A stretch of DNA of 64,000 bases, from assembly GCF_900110245.1 (NCBI RefSeq), contig NZ_FOCZ01000015.1:1-64000 (forward strand), written 5' to 3'. Of the stretch, positions 8,493 through 17,909 are shown in pieces. A program made the position numbers and the translations under genes. The stretch is from Niastella yeongjuensis. Lineage in GTDB: Bacteria; Bacteroidota; Bacteroidia; Chitinophagales; Chitinophagaceae. The first letter of the stretch is position 1. Every line of letters begins with the position of its first letter. The notes under the pieces are model-generated. The model saw only the letters and a program-made list of their open reading frames with translations, did not search any database and had not been told where the DNA came from.

Positions 8493-9674
8493 ATGAAAAG
8501 AATATTCCTGACTGTGTTAGGTATTGCTGCATTGGTAAAATCTTTTGCGCAACAATTGCCCGACAGCAGCTTTCAAAGCAGAAAACTAAAAGTAGATGAA
8601 ATAAACCTGGTATCGAGTTACTATAACCAGAATGGGGACCACGCGGCCGTAACGGGTGGTATTGGTACCCAGCAATTGACAGATCTTGCCAATGTGTTTG
8701 ATATAAAGCTCACCAAATACGACCGCAAACTAAGGAAACATGCTTTCGACCTGGAATTGGGGATCGATCATTACACCTCGGCCTCTTCCGACAAAATTGA
8801 TCTGAAAGCCAATTCCTCCGCTTCGCATGCAAATACCAGGATCTATCCATCGCTTACCTGGAGTATGGAGAATGAGCAAAAAGGCAGTACAATAACGGCA
8901 GGTGTATCCTCCTCTTCAGAATTCGATTATACGTCCTTTGGCGTTAATGCGGGGTTCTCTAAAAAAACAAAAGACAGGAGTGGCGAGTTATCGGTAAAGA
9001 TTCAGGCCTTCTTTGACCAGGTTAAACTGGTTACTCCGGTAGAATTAAGAAGTAACCCCGAGGATAAAAGTTATGGGTCTGCCAACCGGAATACCATAGC
9101 CGGGTCTTTGTCGTGGACACAGGTTATCAATAAGAATCTGCAGGTGGCATTCCTCGCCGATATAGTACACCAGCAAGGCTTCCTAAGCCTGCCGTTTTAT
9201 CGCGTGTACTTTACCGATGGCAGTGTTCACCAGGAAAAACTGCCCGATAGCCGCTTTAAAGTACCATTAGGCTTCAGGGCCAACTACTTTCTGGGCGACA
9301 GATTCATCATCAGGACCTGGTACCGGTATTATAAAGATGACTGGGGCATTAGCTCACACACTGTAAACATTGAAGTACCGGTAAAGATCACTTCCTTTTT
9401 CTCTGTGAGTCCTTTTTACCGGTTCTATAACCAATCGGCCGTAAAATATTTCGCGCCTTATGAGCAGCATACGGCACAAAATGAATTTTATACCAGCAAC
9501 TATGATCTGTCAAAATTCAACAGTAATTTCCTGGGGGCAGGCATCCGGCTGGCGCCGCCCAATGGCGTATTTGGCGTTAAGCACTGGAATATGTTAGAGA
9601 TCCGGTATGGGCACTATACCAAGAATATAAATATGAATGCCAATATTGTATCGCTGAATATTAAATACAAGTGA
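8493..9674 (+). CDS. DUF3570 outer-membrane-like beta protein
   Basis: A 393-residue exported protein with signal peptide ending SFAQ. Many alternating aromatic/polar strands (for example SPFYRFYNQSAVKYFAPY) and a final strand ending NIVSLNIKYK suggest an outer-membrane beta-barrel. Order and spacing after thioredoxin, ApbE and DUF4266 identify it as the DUF3570 protein of that cassette. Function is not established; a barrel that positions the small lipoprotein or a redox cofactor at the outer membrane is one possibility. A terminator follows at 9691-9727. Confidence 0.85.
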   Translation: MKRIFLTVLGIAALVKSFAQQLPDSSFQSRKLKVDEINLVSSYYNQNGDHAAVTGGIGTQQLTDLANVFDIKLTKYDRKLRKHAFDLELGIDHYTSASSDKIDLKANSSASHANTRIYPSLTWSMENEQKGSTITAGVSSSSEFDYTSFGVNAGFSKKTKDRSGELSVKIQAFFDQVKLVTPVELRSNPEDKSYGSANRNTIAGSLSWTQVINKNLQVAFLADIVHQQGFLSLPFYRVYFTDGSVHQEKLPDSRFKVPLGFRANYFLGDRFIIRTWYRYYKDDWGISSHTVNIEVPVKITSFFSVSPFYRFYNQSAVKYFAPYEQHTAQNEFYTSNYDLSKFNSNFLGAGIRLAPPNGVFGVKHWNMLEIRYGHYTKNINMNANIVSLNIKYK

Positions 9675-9690
9675 CAGTTTTTTCAGGTAA

Positions 9691-9749
9691 AAGCCTCCTC
9701 CGGTTTCATTAAACAGGGGAGGCTTTTTTATTACCAGGCAATGATATTA
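9691..9749 (+). repeat. terminator-bearing direct repeat, copy 1
   Basis: GCCTCC and GGAGGC flank a 19-nt middle and are followed by six T residues, a good terminator for the DUF3570 gene. The block continues into TTACCAGGCAATGAT, which on the minus strand reads as last codons I-A-W-stop like those of the BON gene at 14550. About 52 of 59 positions match copy 2 at 14508-14567. Confidence 0.8.
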
Positions 9750-10919
9750 ATCGTACATGGATTTGATCCTGGTCAGCGGAACAGCCATGTTCATAAATTA
9801 AATTACGTTTATGAAACATTGCCCAGACATAACATTGCCCAGGTAATAAAACAATTTTACGAGGCACGTATCGATGTAAAACTGTTAACCGGTGATTACG
9901 CCGAAACAGCAGTAAATATTTGTAAGCAAACAGGTATCAAAGCTTATATGAAACATGTAACCGGCGACCAGGTGTTGCTGATGAAAGAGGAAGAATTGAA
10001 GAATACGGTGGAAGCCGTAAGCCTGTTTGTACGAATGTTCCCGGAGGCAAAACAACAGGTTATAAACGCGCTGAAAAGTAACGGGTATATAGTAGCCATG
10101 ACGGGCGATGGCGTGAACGATGCGCCGGCTCTAAAGGCTTCAGACATTGGTATTGCATTGGGTAAAAAAGGAACAGAAATGGCCAAACAGGCTGCAGATC
10201 TTATCATAACGGATGATGACCTGGGAAAGGTGGTGGAGGCCATAAGGCAAGGCAGAAAAATTTTCAGTAATCTGAAAAAAGCCATCCGCTATATCATATC
10301 CATCCACATCCCAATTATTCTTACTGCCGCTGTGCCCGTTTTACTGGGCTGGAAATATCCCCATATCTTCACTCCCATTCACATTATATTTCTTGAACTG
10401 ATCATGGGGCCTACCTGTTCTATTTTCTTTGAACGGGAACCGGTTGAGGATAATATCATGGTACTGCCACCACGCAAAAGAAGCATCAGCCTGTTTGAAC
10501 AGGATGAATTACTCATCAGCATTGTACAGGGACTTATTATAACGATCGGGGTATTATGGCTGTATCATTTTTCAATGAACAACGGTGCTTCCTTCTATCA
10601 CACCCGCACCCTGGTTTATACTACACTTGTCATCAGCAATATATTCTTAACGTTTGCCAACCGGTCATTTACCGAAAACTTCGTCAAAACAATACATTAT
10701 AAAAACAGGCTGGCACCCTGGATATTATTGATCTCAATCCTGTTTCTGGCCGTTATATATTTCGTTCCCCTTATTCAATCAATTTTTGGGTTGTCAACCA
10801 TTACTTTAACGGATTTTCTATTATGCACAGGAGTCGCTTTTATAGCTGTTTTCTGGTTTGAAATATATAAGACCAACCTGTATAAACCTGAGCAGCCGGT
10901 TATAAGAAAAAGATGGTAA
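9741..10919 (+). pseudogene. N-terminally truncated P-type cation ATPase
   Basis: A 392-codon open frame covering only the C-terminal part of a P2-type cation-transporting ATPase (family length roughly 800-900). Present are the P-domain end (VKLLTGDYAETA, AMTGDGVNDAPALKASDIGIALG) and the last four to six membrane segments starting AIRYIISIHIPIIL. Missing are the actuator domain, the first membrane segments and the DKTGT phosphorylation site, so the product cannot pump ions. Homology seems to start near residue 23-35 (LPRHNIAQVIKQFYEA). The preceding codons come from the repeat unit at 9691-9749, so the break lies at that repeat. A long intact frame suggests recent loss. Confidence 0.85.
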
Positions 10920-10930
10920 ATAGCCGCAGT

Positions 10931-13327
10931 TCATGGAACCATGGCCATAGGTTTCACCTCTGCCTTTATAATGTTCTCGATGCCTTTCAGCAAAGCATCG
11001 GCATTAAAAGAAATGCTATCGATACCCTGTTGAACGAGGAACTGCGCAAATTCTGGAAAATCGCTTGGCGCCTGTCCACATAATCCAATCTTTTTGCCGG
11101 CGGCCCTGGCTTTTTTTATCACCATGGCCATCATTTGTTTTGCTGCATCATTCTGTTCGCTGAATAAGCTACTCACAATAGCAGAGTCGCGGTCTATGCC
11201 CAGCGTAAGCTGGGTAAGGTCGTTAGAGCCGATAGAAAAACCATCGAAGATTTCGGCAAATTGTTCGGCTAGTAACACATTGCTGGGAATCTCCGCCATT
11301 ACATAAACTTCAAGTGAAGGGTCCATTTCCCGGTTCAATCCGTTTGCTTTCATTACTTCAATCACCTGCCTGCCTTCTTCTACCGTTCTGCAGAATGGAA
11401 TCATTACTATTACATTGGTAAGCCCCATTACATTTCTTACTGTTTTTATTGCTTCACATTCCAGCCGGAAGCCTTGCCGGTACCGGTCGTTATAATAACG
11501 GGAAGCTCCCCTGAATCCCAGCATGGGGTTTTCTTCTTCCGGTTCGAATTGCGCTCCGCCAATCAGGTTTGCATATTCATTGGTCTTGAAATCACTCATG
11601 CGAACAATCACATCTTTGGGATAAAAAGCGGCGGCAATAGTGGCAATTCCCTGGGCAAGTTTATCAACGAAATATTGTTCCTTATCCGGATAATGATGTG
11701 TCAGCAATTCAATAGCGTCCTTTGCTGCCTGGTCATTCAACTCATTAAATTTTACAAGCGCCATAGGATGTACCTGTACAAAATGTGTTATGATAAATTC
11801 AATACGCATCAGTCCAACGCCATTATTAGGATAAAACGAGAGGGAGAATGCTTTTTCAGGATCGCCAACAATAAGCATTGCCTGTGTTTTGGCGGGCATT
11901 TTCATATTGCTGAAATCGTGTGTAATTTCTCTATATTTTAATTCTCCCTTATAAATAAACCCTGTTTTACCTTCGCAGCAAGAAACGGTAATTTGTTCGC
12001 CATCATTTATCATCTGTGTGGCATTGCCCGTTCCCACTACCGCAGGAACACCCAGTTCACGGGCTACAATGGATGCATGGCTGGTGCGGCCGCCTTTATC
12101 TGTAATAATAGCTGCCGCCTTTTTAAGGATGGGGTCCCAGTCGGGGCTGGTAATTTCAGTTACTACGATCTCGTCTTTTTGTAATTTATCTGCATCAGCG
12201 GGTGTGCGTAATAGTCTGGCGATGCCGGTGGTTATTTTTGAACCAACGGCTTCGCCCTCTGCTAATAATACCCCTTTTTTTTCCAACTGATATTCTTTTA
12301 CCAATGCAGGATCTTTCTGGGCATGGATTGTTTCAGGCCGCGCCTGAACAATATACAGTTCACCAGTAATTCCATCTTTAGCCCATTCTATATCCATGGG
12401 CCGTTGATAATGATCTTCAATTAATTGGGCCCATTTGGCTATACGGGTGATTTCTTCATCAGTCAATACAAACTGTTCTTTTTTATCGGGTGGTGTATCT
12501 ATATTAACTGTATTCAGGTTTGAATATTCACTGGTTGAATAAACCATGGTCTTTGATTTTTCACCCAACTTTTTTTGAATGATGGCGCGTTTTCCCTGCT
12601 GCAACGTTGGTTTAAACACCAGGAATTCGTCAGGTGTTACCGAACCCTGCACAATATTTTCGCCCAGCCCCCATACACCGCCTATATGAATAACATTTCT
12701 GAATCCCGACTCTGGTTCCAACGTAAAACATACGCCGGCGCAGGCTTTGTCAGACCGCACCATTTTTTGTATACCAACAGACAATGCAACCTTATCGTGT
12801 GAAAAATGATTGTCTTCCCTGTATTTGATAGCCCGGTCGGTATACAGGGAAGCAAAACATTTTTGAACGACCAGCAACAATCGCTCTTCACCTAAAACAT
12901 TAAGATATGATTCATGCTGGCCTGCAAAGCTGGCTTCGGGAAGGTCTTCCGCCGTGGCACTCGACCGAACCGCTACTTCAAAGTAAGTTCCTCCACACAA
13001 GTGATTATATTCCTGCATAACATCTTTAGTTAATGCTTCCGGCAGAGAAGCATTCATTATAAGACACCTGGCCTGCTTCCCTATATAGGCTAGATTTGAA
13101 TAATCAGCTTTGTCTAAAAACCCCATTAACTCATTTAACTTACCACGGATCTGATTGCCATCAATAAATAGCCAGAACGCTTCAGCTGTGGTTGCAAAGC
13201 CAGGTGGTATGGCCACTTTTTTATCTGCCAGTTGATTAAACAACTCACCCAGGGAAGCATTTTTGCCACCTACCCTGGCTACATCATTAATACTGATGTC
13301 CTTATACTTCATTACCAATGGTTGCAT
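10931..13327 (-). CDS. ppsA: phosphoenolpyruvate synthase
   Basis: A 798-residue enzyme that makes PEP from pyruvate, ATP and water (gluconeogenesis). The ATP/pyruvate-binding domain occupies about 1-340 (GGKNASLGEL, AVRSSATAEDLPEASFAGQ). The swivelling phospho-His domain has GGRTSHASIVARELGVPAV near 420. The TIM-barrel PEP-binding domain follows with GFSIGSNDLTQLTLGIDRD and the catalytic Cys in GLCGQAPSD near 750. Length is normal. It is downstream of the universal stress protein gene (15-bp gap, same strand), so both are probably one transcript. In Bacteroidota such ppsA-usp-BON-ADH groupings look like an energy-stress or low-oxygen regulon. Confidence 0.95.
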   Translation of the reverse strand: MQPLVMKYKDISINDVARVGGKNASLGELFNQLADKKVAIPPGFATTAEAFWLFIDGNQIRGKLNELMGFLDKADYSNLAYIGKQARCLIMNASLPEALTKDVMQEYNHLCGGTYFEVAVRSSATAEDLPEASFAGQHESYLNVLGEERLLLVVQKCFASLYTDRAIKYREDNHFSHDKVALSVGIQKMVRSDKACAGVCFTLEPESGFRNVIHIGGVWGLGENIVQGSVTPDEFLVFKPTLQQGKRAIIQKKLGEKSKTMVYSTSEYSNLNTVNIDTPPDKKEQFVLTDEEITRIAKWAQLIEDHYQRPMDIEWAKDGITGELYIVQARPETIHAQKDPALVKEYQLEKKGVLLAEGEAVGSKITTGIARLLRTPADADKLQKDEIVVTEITSPDWDPILKKAAAIITDKGGRTSHASIVARELGVPAVVGTGNATQMINDGEQITVSCCEGKTGFIYKGELKYREITHDFSNMKMPAKTQAMLIVGDPEKAFSLSFYPNNGVGLMRIEFIITHFVQVHPMALVKFNELNDQAAKDAIELLTHHYPDKEQYFVDKLAQGIATIAAAFYPKDVIVRMSDFKTNEYANLIGGAQFEPEEENPMLGFRGASRYYNDRYRQGFRLECEAIKTVRNVMGLTNVIVMIPFCRTVEEGRQVIEVMKANGLNREMDPSLEVYVMAEIPSNVLLAEQFAEIFDGFSIGSNDLTQLTLGIDRDSAIVSSLFSEQNDAAKQMMAMVIKKARAAGKKIGLCGQAPSDFPEFAQFLVQQGIDSISFNADALLKGIENIIKAEVKPMAMVP

Positions 13328-13342
13328 AAAAAATATTTTAAC

Positions 13343-14161
13343 TTAATGATGAGCAATAAATACTGGCAGGTTTATGGTTTCCAAAACCAGTTCAGCCGTA
13401 CTGTGTTTGAAGAAATCAGAAAGCATATTACGGCCAAAGGCGCCCATTACAACAAAAACATTTTTCCTTGGTCGCAGGTATCGATACAGCTCATTCCCGG
13501 CATTTCCGTAAAGCCGGTGATATCCAATAGCAGAATAATGCATTTGAAGCAATTCCCCTATCCTTTCCTTTTCAATGATCGGTTCGTTATCATTTTCATT
13601 TACCTGTAGAATGGTGAGCTTTTTGTCGGTAAGCTCAGGAAAGAGATAGGTAAATTGTTTAATTGCAAACACAGCCGACTGGCTGCCATCATAGGCGAAC
13701 AGTATCTCATCGATGCCGGTGAAACTGAATGGAGCAATCAAAACAGGGCATTCGCTTTTTGCCAAAACTTCTTTTATAAAAGCGGTGGGCGATCCTTCTT
13801 TTTTAGATCTCAACGACATTTCAGGATCAACAATAAGGAGGTCGGCAAAACGGCTTTCCTTAATTATTCCGGTAACCGGTAATCCCTGATCAACATGAAT
13901 GGAACTGTTTGTCTGTTTTTGCCTGCACAATTCTGTAAAAAGATGTATGTTTTTATCATATTGATTTAAGGATTCCTTTGCGGGCAACGTACCAGTGCCA
14001 CCCGCATTTACTGATACTCTGACCGGCGCCTTTGCAGTTGTTCCGTCTTCCAGAAAAACACCGATAATTTTTGAGTTGGTCATTTTTGCCATATAACAGG
14101 CAAAATCCAATGCATTTGCATTTATTTGATTAGCATCAATCGCCACTAGAATCTTTTCCAT
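13343..14161 (-). CDS. universal stress protein, two-domain
   Basis: A 272-residue UspA-superfamily protein with two tandem domains. The first (1-145) begins MEKILVAIDANQINANALDFA. The second (about 150-272) has EILFAYDGSQSAVFAIKQF and a later VVMGAFGRNMLSDFFKHSTAELV, the usual ATP-binding loop area, although the classic G-2x-G-9x-G-S/T is imperfect. Cytoplasmic. It is upstream of ppsA on the same strand with a 15-bp gap. Likely a nucleotide-binding stress regulator or chaperone of the energy-stress island. Confidence 0.88.
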   Translation of the reverse strand: MEKILVAIDANQINANALDFACYMAKMTNSKIIGVFLEDGTTAKAPVRVSVNAGGTGTLPAKESLNQYDKNIHLFTELCRQKQTNSSIHVDQGLPVTGIIKESRFADLLIVDPEMSLRSKKEGSPTAFIKEVLAKSECPVLIAPFSFTGIDEILFAYDGSQSAVFAIKQFTYLFPELTDKKLTILQVNENDNEPIIEKERIGELLQMHYSAIGYHRLYGNAGNELYRYLRPRKNVFVVMGAFGRNMLSDFFKHSTAELVLETINLPVFIAHH

Positions 14162-14312
14162 AAAAGAATTTTTAATTTTTATGAACCTCTTTTTGTAAAC
14201 ATGAACTTACTGCAATGTCATTTCATGTTTACTGATCCTAATACTCCGGTTTTTCAAATCGTGTTGAGGAACAGTAAACCCCACTGTGAATACCGCCACA
14301 ACAGGTAATCAG

Positions 14313-14447
14313 ATGAACTTAAATATAGAATCGCCGCATAAAGATGGCCTGGAAATACCGGAAACGCTTATTTATAAAAAGTTTGAACATTTTGATAAAC
14401 TGTACGACCGTATTGAGTATTGCACTGTTGCCTGTTACGAAGCATAG
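14313..14447 (+). pseudogene. fragment of ribosome hibernation promoting factor (HPF/RaiA-like)
   Basis: A 44-codon open frame starting MNLNIESPHKDGLEIPE and continuing IYKKFEHFDKLYDRIEYCTV, then a premature stop. This resembles the first 40 residues of Bacteroidota HPF/sigma-54-modulation proteins (about 100 residues): an MNI-QSPH start followed by a K-F-HL-K-YDRI helix. The remaining two thirds are absent, so it looks like a gene remnant. It lies in the 388-bp gap between the Usp and BON genes. HPF is a normal member of such stress clusters, which supports the call. It could instead be a genuine 44-residue protein. Confidence 0.6.
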
Positions 14448-14507
14448 CTGGCCCGCTCGTAAATCTTACCTTTGGTAGTGTGCTGGGATTATTTATTTTG
14501 GGTATAT

Positions 14508-14567
14508 AAGCCCCCTCCGGCTTCACATTAAACCGGGGAGGCTTTTTTATTACCAGGCAAAGATAAT
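14508..14567 (+). repeat. terminator-bearing direct repeat, copy 2
   Basis: Same unit as 9691-9749: CCCCCTCCGG/CCGGGGAGG-type stem, T run, then TTACCAGGCAAAGATAAT, which here encodes the last codons of the BON gene (F-A-W-stop on the minus strand). The two copies bracket the ATPase remnant, ppsA, usp and HPF fragment, a sign of past duplication or recombination. Confidence 0.8.
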
Positions 14568-15218
14568 ATCTTCCAATTCCAGCCTGTTTACCACCTCAGT
14601 TACGCCGGGAGCTGACCAGGCAGCATCAACGGCATCTTCCTGTTCAGCAAACGACCGGACTTTCCCCTCCAGGGTAACTTTTCCACCCGACACTTCCACG
14701 TTAATTTTTTCCGCATCAATGGTAGCGCTTCGTTCAAATGCAGCAGCAATCTTTTCTTTTACATTTACAGGCGATATCACCGGTTTAACAGTCAGGAAAT
14801 TATAAACCATCTTTATTCCCGGAAGATGGTCAATGCATTTTTTTGCAAAATTGCGTTGGTAATCCCACGTTACTTCCCCTTCCAACGACACATATCCATC
14901 TTCAACTTTAACCTTGATCTCTTCCTCCGGCACAAATGGATTCCATTTTAGCGAACATAAAACTGCTTCTGCTATTTCAGTATCTGATCTGCGAAAGTCC
15001 GGTAAAATACCTACCATAATTTCTTCAGCCACTGCTTTTACTCCGGCTACCTTTCTCACGGCATGCTCTGCCGCCATTTTTTTTGAGTAGTTGTCTACCC
15101 TGCCGGACAATGTAACAACGCCACGTTTCACTGACACGCCTATTTCTGTACCATTTAAAATCGGTTCCCACATCAATTGATCCATTACATCTTTTTGGAT
15201 CTCAATATCACTTTTCAT
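14550..15218 (-). CDS. three-BON-domain protein
   Basis: A 222-residue protein made of three consecutive BON modules (about 1-70, 75-145, 150-222). Each contains the V-V/S-L-x-G-x-V pattern: GVVTLSGRVDNYS, GYVSLEGEVTWDY and GKVTLEGKVRSFA. No signal peptide is visible, so it is probably cytoplasmic, unlike OsmY. BON domains bind lipid surfaces or ligands, and this triple-BON type is common in stress islands with Usp and ADH genes, as here. Its last codons lie inside repeat copy 2. Exact role unknown. Confidence 0.88.
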   Translation of the reverse strand: MKSDIEIQKDVMDQLMWEPILNGTEIGVSVKRGVVTLSGRVDNYSKKMAAEHAVRKVAGVKAVAEEIMVGILPDFRRSDTEIAEAVLCSLKWNPFVPEEEIKVKVEDGYVSLEGEVTWDYQRNFAKKCIDHLPGIKMVYNFLTVKPVISPVNVKEKIAAAFERSATIDAEKINVEVSGGKVTLEGKVRSFAEQEDAVDAAWSAPGVTEVVNRLELEDIIFAW

Positions 15219-15274
15219 ACAATCAATTTTAAAGTTATCAAAATAGCACTCTGTTCAAATTTATCGGAGCATCC

Positions 15275-16318
15275 CTACTCATTTATAAGAATCACTTTCA
15301 GCGTTTTCTCCACACTGGCATGTTGAAATGTATCATATGCCTCCAACACGTTGGCAATCGGGAATCGATGGGTTATAAGTTTACCTGGATCGAGCTTATG
15401 GGAGCATACCGTTTTTAATAACATGGGGGTTGTGACTGTATCTACAAGCCTGGTGGTAATAGTAATATTGTGCGACCACAGTTTTTCCAAATGCAGGGTG
15501 GCGCTTTTACCATGCACGCCAATATTGGCAATATGGCCGCCAGGGGCAACAATCGATTCGCATAATTCGAATGTAGCAGGCACTCCCACTGCTTCAATAA
15601 CCACATCAGCGCCTTTATTTCCCGTAAGTTCATAAATTCGTTTTACAGCATCCTCGTTCCGGTTATTGACAACCTGAGTGGCGCCAAATTTTTTAGACAC
15701 TTCCAACCGGTTATCATCCATATCTATCATAATAATATCTGCCGGAGTATAAAACTGAGCTGTAAGCAATGCAGCCAGCCCAATGGGGCCAGCCCCTACT
15801 ATCACTACAGAATCGCCCGGCTTTACCTTGCCGTTGAGCACCCCGCATTCAAAACCAGTAGGCAAAATATCGCTTAACATTACAAGCGCTTCTTCATCAG
15901 CAGTATTGTCAGGAATGTGATAAAGACTATTGTCCGCATAGGGGATCCGTACATATTCTGCCTGCGTTCCATCAATGAGGTGGCCCAGGATCCAACCACC
16001 ATCTTCACAATGTGAATACATGCCCTTTTTGCAATATTCGCACCTGCCACAGGAGGTAATGCAGGAGATCAATACCCGGTCGCCTTTCTTAAAACCGGTT
16101 ACTGCAGGGCCTACCTCCCCGATAGTGCCAATACCTTCATGCCCCAATATTCTGCCATCTGTTACCTCAGGCACATCACCTTTCAGAATATGCAAATCGG
16201 TACCGCAAATGGTGGTTCTATTGATTTTCACTATTGCATCGGTAGGTTTAATAAGGGATGGTTTTGGCTTTTCTTCCCAGCTTTTTTTGCCAGGTCCATG
16301 ATAAACTAATGCTTTCAT
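15275..16318 (-). CDS. zinc-dependent alcohol dehydrogenase
   Basis: A 347-residue medium-chain dehydrogenase. Catalytic zinc ligands are visible as Cys38 in TICGTDLH and His60-Glu61 in GHEG. The structural-zinc loop is CGRCEYCKKGMYSHC (four cysteines, about 94-108). The Rossmann motif is VIVGAGPIGLAALL, followed by an acidic strand end (MIDMDD) that favours NAD(H). It resembles the isopropanol/short-chain alcohol dehydrogenase subgroup of Bacteroidota stress clusters. It is upstream of the BON gene on the same strand, 56 bp away. Substrate not determinable from sequence. Confidence 0.92.
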   Translation of the reverse strand: MKALVYHGPGKKSWEEKPKPSLIKPTDAIVKINRTTICGTDLHILKGDVPEVTDGRILGHEGIGTIGEVGPAVTGFKKGDRVLISCITSCGRCEYCKKGMYSHCEDGGWILGHLIDGTQAEYVRIPYADNSLYHIPDNTADEEALVMLSDILPTGFECGVLNGKVKPGDSVVIVGAGPIGLAALLTAQFYTPADIIMIDMDDNRLEVSKKFGATQVVNNRNEDAVKRIYELTGNKGADVVIEAVGVPATFELCESIVAPGGHIANIGVHGKSATLHLEKLWSHNITITTRLVDTVTTPMLLKTVCSHKLDPGKLITHRFPIANVLEAYDTFQHASVEKTLKVILINE

Positions 16319-16430
16319 TTCAATCAGTTTGATCTTGAATAATTAGTGATTACAAACCAAAGGTGTTATAAATCCCGAAAAAGAATGATAAGGACGGTCA
16401 ATAGCTGCCATGATCTTCGTCAGGACTTCG

Positions 16431-16438
16431 TATTTTTG
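16431..16438 (+). promoter_or_regulatory. -7 promoter element of xseA
   Basis: TATTTTTG matches the Bacteroidota TAnnTTTG element exactly. It lies 29 bp before the ATG at 16467. This argues against the upstream in-frame ATG at 16410, which would precede the transcript start. No clear -33 TTTG is seen at the right distance. Confidence 0.55.
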
Positions 16439-16466
16439 GCATAACCGAACTGGTACCTGGTTGAAT

Positions 16467-17909
16467 ATGATGCCTGATTTAAACTACATTAAGCTTTCTG
16501 ACCTTAACCGGCAGATTGAAGAAATTATCACCCAAAACTTTGGTGGTCGTATGTTTTGGGTGGTTGGTGATGTAACCAATCACACCCATAAGCACGAAAA
16601 AAATTACCATTATTTCGATTTCGTCGAAAAAGACCCTTATTCAAACGGTATTATTGCGAAAATTTCTGCAAGTGCCTGGGGTATTGGCTCAGAAAAAATA
16701 TACAATTTCGAAACGGTAACCGGACAAAAATTTACCAATAATATTAATGTGCTGCTGCTGGTATCGGTACAGTTTCATTCTATCTACGGGTTCAAATTGA
16801 ATGTAATTGATATCGATGCAAATTTTACATTGGGGGTTCTGGAGCAACAACGCCAGGCAACGCTATCTAGACTGGTGGCTGAAAATCCGGGTTTCATACA
16901 AAAAGCAGGCGACCAATATTACACCAAAAACAATCGCCTAAACCATAAAATCGTCATACAAAGAATTGCGCTTATCACGTCGCAGACTTCTGCAGGCGGC
17001 GAAGATTTCAGGCATACTCTTGACAGCAATCCACATGGTTACAAGTTTCAAATTGATGATTATTTTACAGTTGTTCAGGGGGAAAACAATGCAGAACTCC
17101 TGGTCGCAAAGATCATCGAGGTGTTCAACTCCCAAATACCATATGACGCAGTGGTGATCATAAGAGGTGGAGGCGCCCAGACTGACTTCTTACTTTTTGA
17201 TGATTATAACGTTGGGCGTGCGGTCGCCAGGTTTCCGATCCCCATTATTACCGGTATAGGGCACCAGAAAAATGAGACCATTACAGATTTGATGGCGCAT
17301 AGCCCAACAAAAACACCTACTAAAGCTGCCGAGTTTATTATCGCTCACAATAAACAGTTTGAAGAAAATTTGCTGCTGTTTCAAAAAAACATTGTTATCA
17401 AATCGCAGCAATTCTTCTCTTATTATTTTCAAAAACTCGCCTCACTGAACAGCCTCATTGTAAACAATTCAAGAAATATTATCGCCCATAATAAAGACGG
17501 GTTGGTTGAGATCAATCAAATCACCATCAACACATCAAAGTCAATTATTTTTAATCGGCGGAGTGAGTTGACTGCCATGGCCAGTCAGTTGGCAAGCAAA
17601 CCAAAGATCATTGTATATAACAGGCTTGCAGACATAAAAAATATTGCTGAGAATATTAAAACCTTCAATGCCCAGTATCTTAAAAATCAACGAAGCTATC
17701 TTGGTCATTATGTTTCCCTTATAAATTTAATGTCGCCCAAAAACATACTAAAAAAGGGGTTCGCGATCATCAAAGTAAACAATGAGATTATCAGTAATCC
17801 GGACGGCATCAAAGTAGGCAACGAAATTGATATTATTTTAGCCGAAACCCAAATAACATCAACCGTAAAAGACAAAACAACATATAATGGAAACGATTTT
17901 AACGTATGA
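16467..17909 (+). CDS. xseA: exodeoxyribonuclease VII large subunit
   Basis: About 480 residues. The N-terminal OB-fold (LSDLNRQIEEIITQNF, FWVVGDVTNHTHK) recognises single strands. The catalytic middle has IALITSQTSAGGEDF, VVIIRGGGAQTDFLLFDDY and ITGIGHQKNETITD, and a long helical C-terminus binds the small subunits. It degrades single-stranded DNA in repair. ATG 16467 is chosen because the promoter-like TATTTTTG at 16431 lies after the upstream ATG at 16410 and homology starts at LNYIKLSDL. It is co-transcribed with xseB, which overlaps by 23 bp. Confidence 0.93.
   Translation: MMPDLNYIKLSDLNRQIEEIITQNFGGRMFWVVGDVTNHTHKHEKNYHYFDFVEKDPYSNGIIAKISASAWGIGSEKIYNFETVTGQKFTNNINVLLLVSVQFHSIYGFKLNVIDIDANFTLGVLEQQRQATLSRLVAENPGFIQKAGDQYYTKNNRLNHKIVIQRIALITSQTSAGGEDFRHTLDSNPHGYKFQIDDYFTVVQGENNAELLVAKIIEVFNSQIPYDAVVIIRGGGAQTDFLLFDDYNVGRAVARFPIPIITGIGHQKNETITDLMAHSPTKTPTKAAEFIIAHNKQFEENLLLFQKNIVIKSQQFFSYYFQKLASLNSLIVNNSRNIIAHNKDGLVEINQITINTSKSIIFNRRSELTAMASQLASKPKIIVYNRLADIKNIAENIKTFNAQYLKNQRSYLGHYVSLINLMSPKNILKKGFAIIKVNNEIISNPDGIKVGNEIDIILAETQITSTVKDKTTYNGNDFNV

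Noticed and set aside
11474-11941. Plus-strand frame of 155 codons inside ppsA
   Set aside because: Antisense to a strongly conserved enzyme gene; no motif and no promoter-like element.
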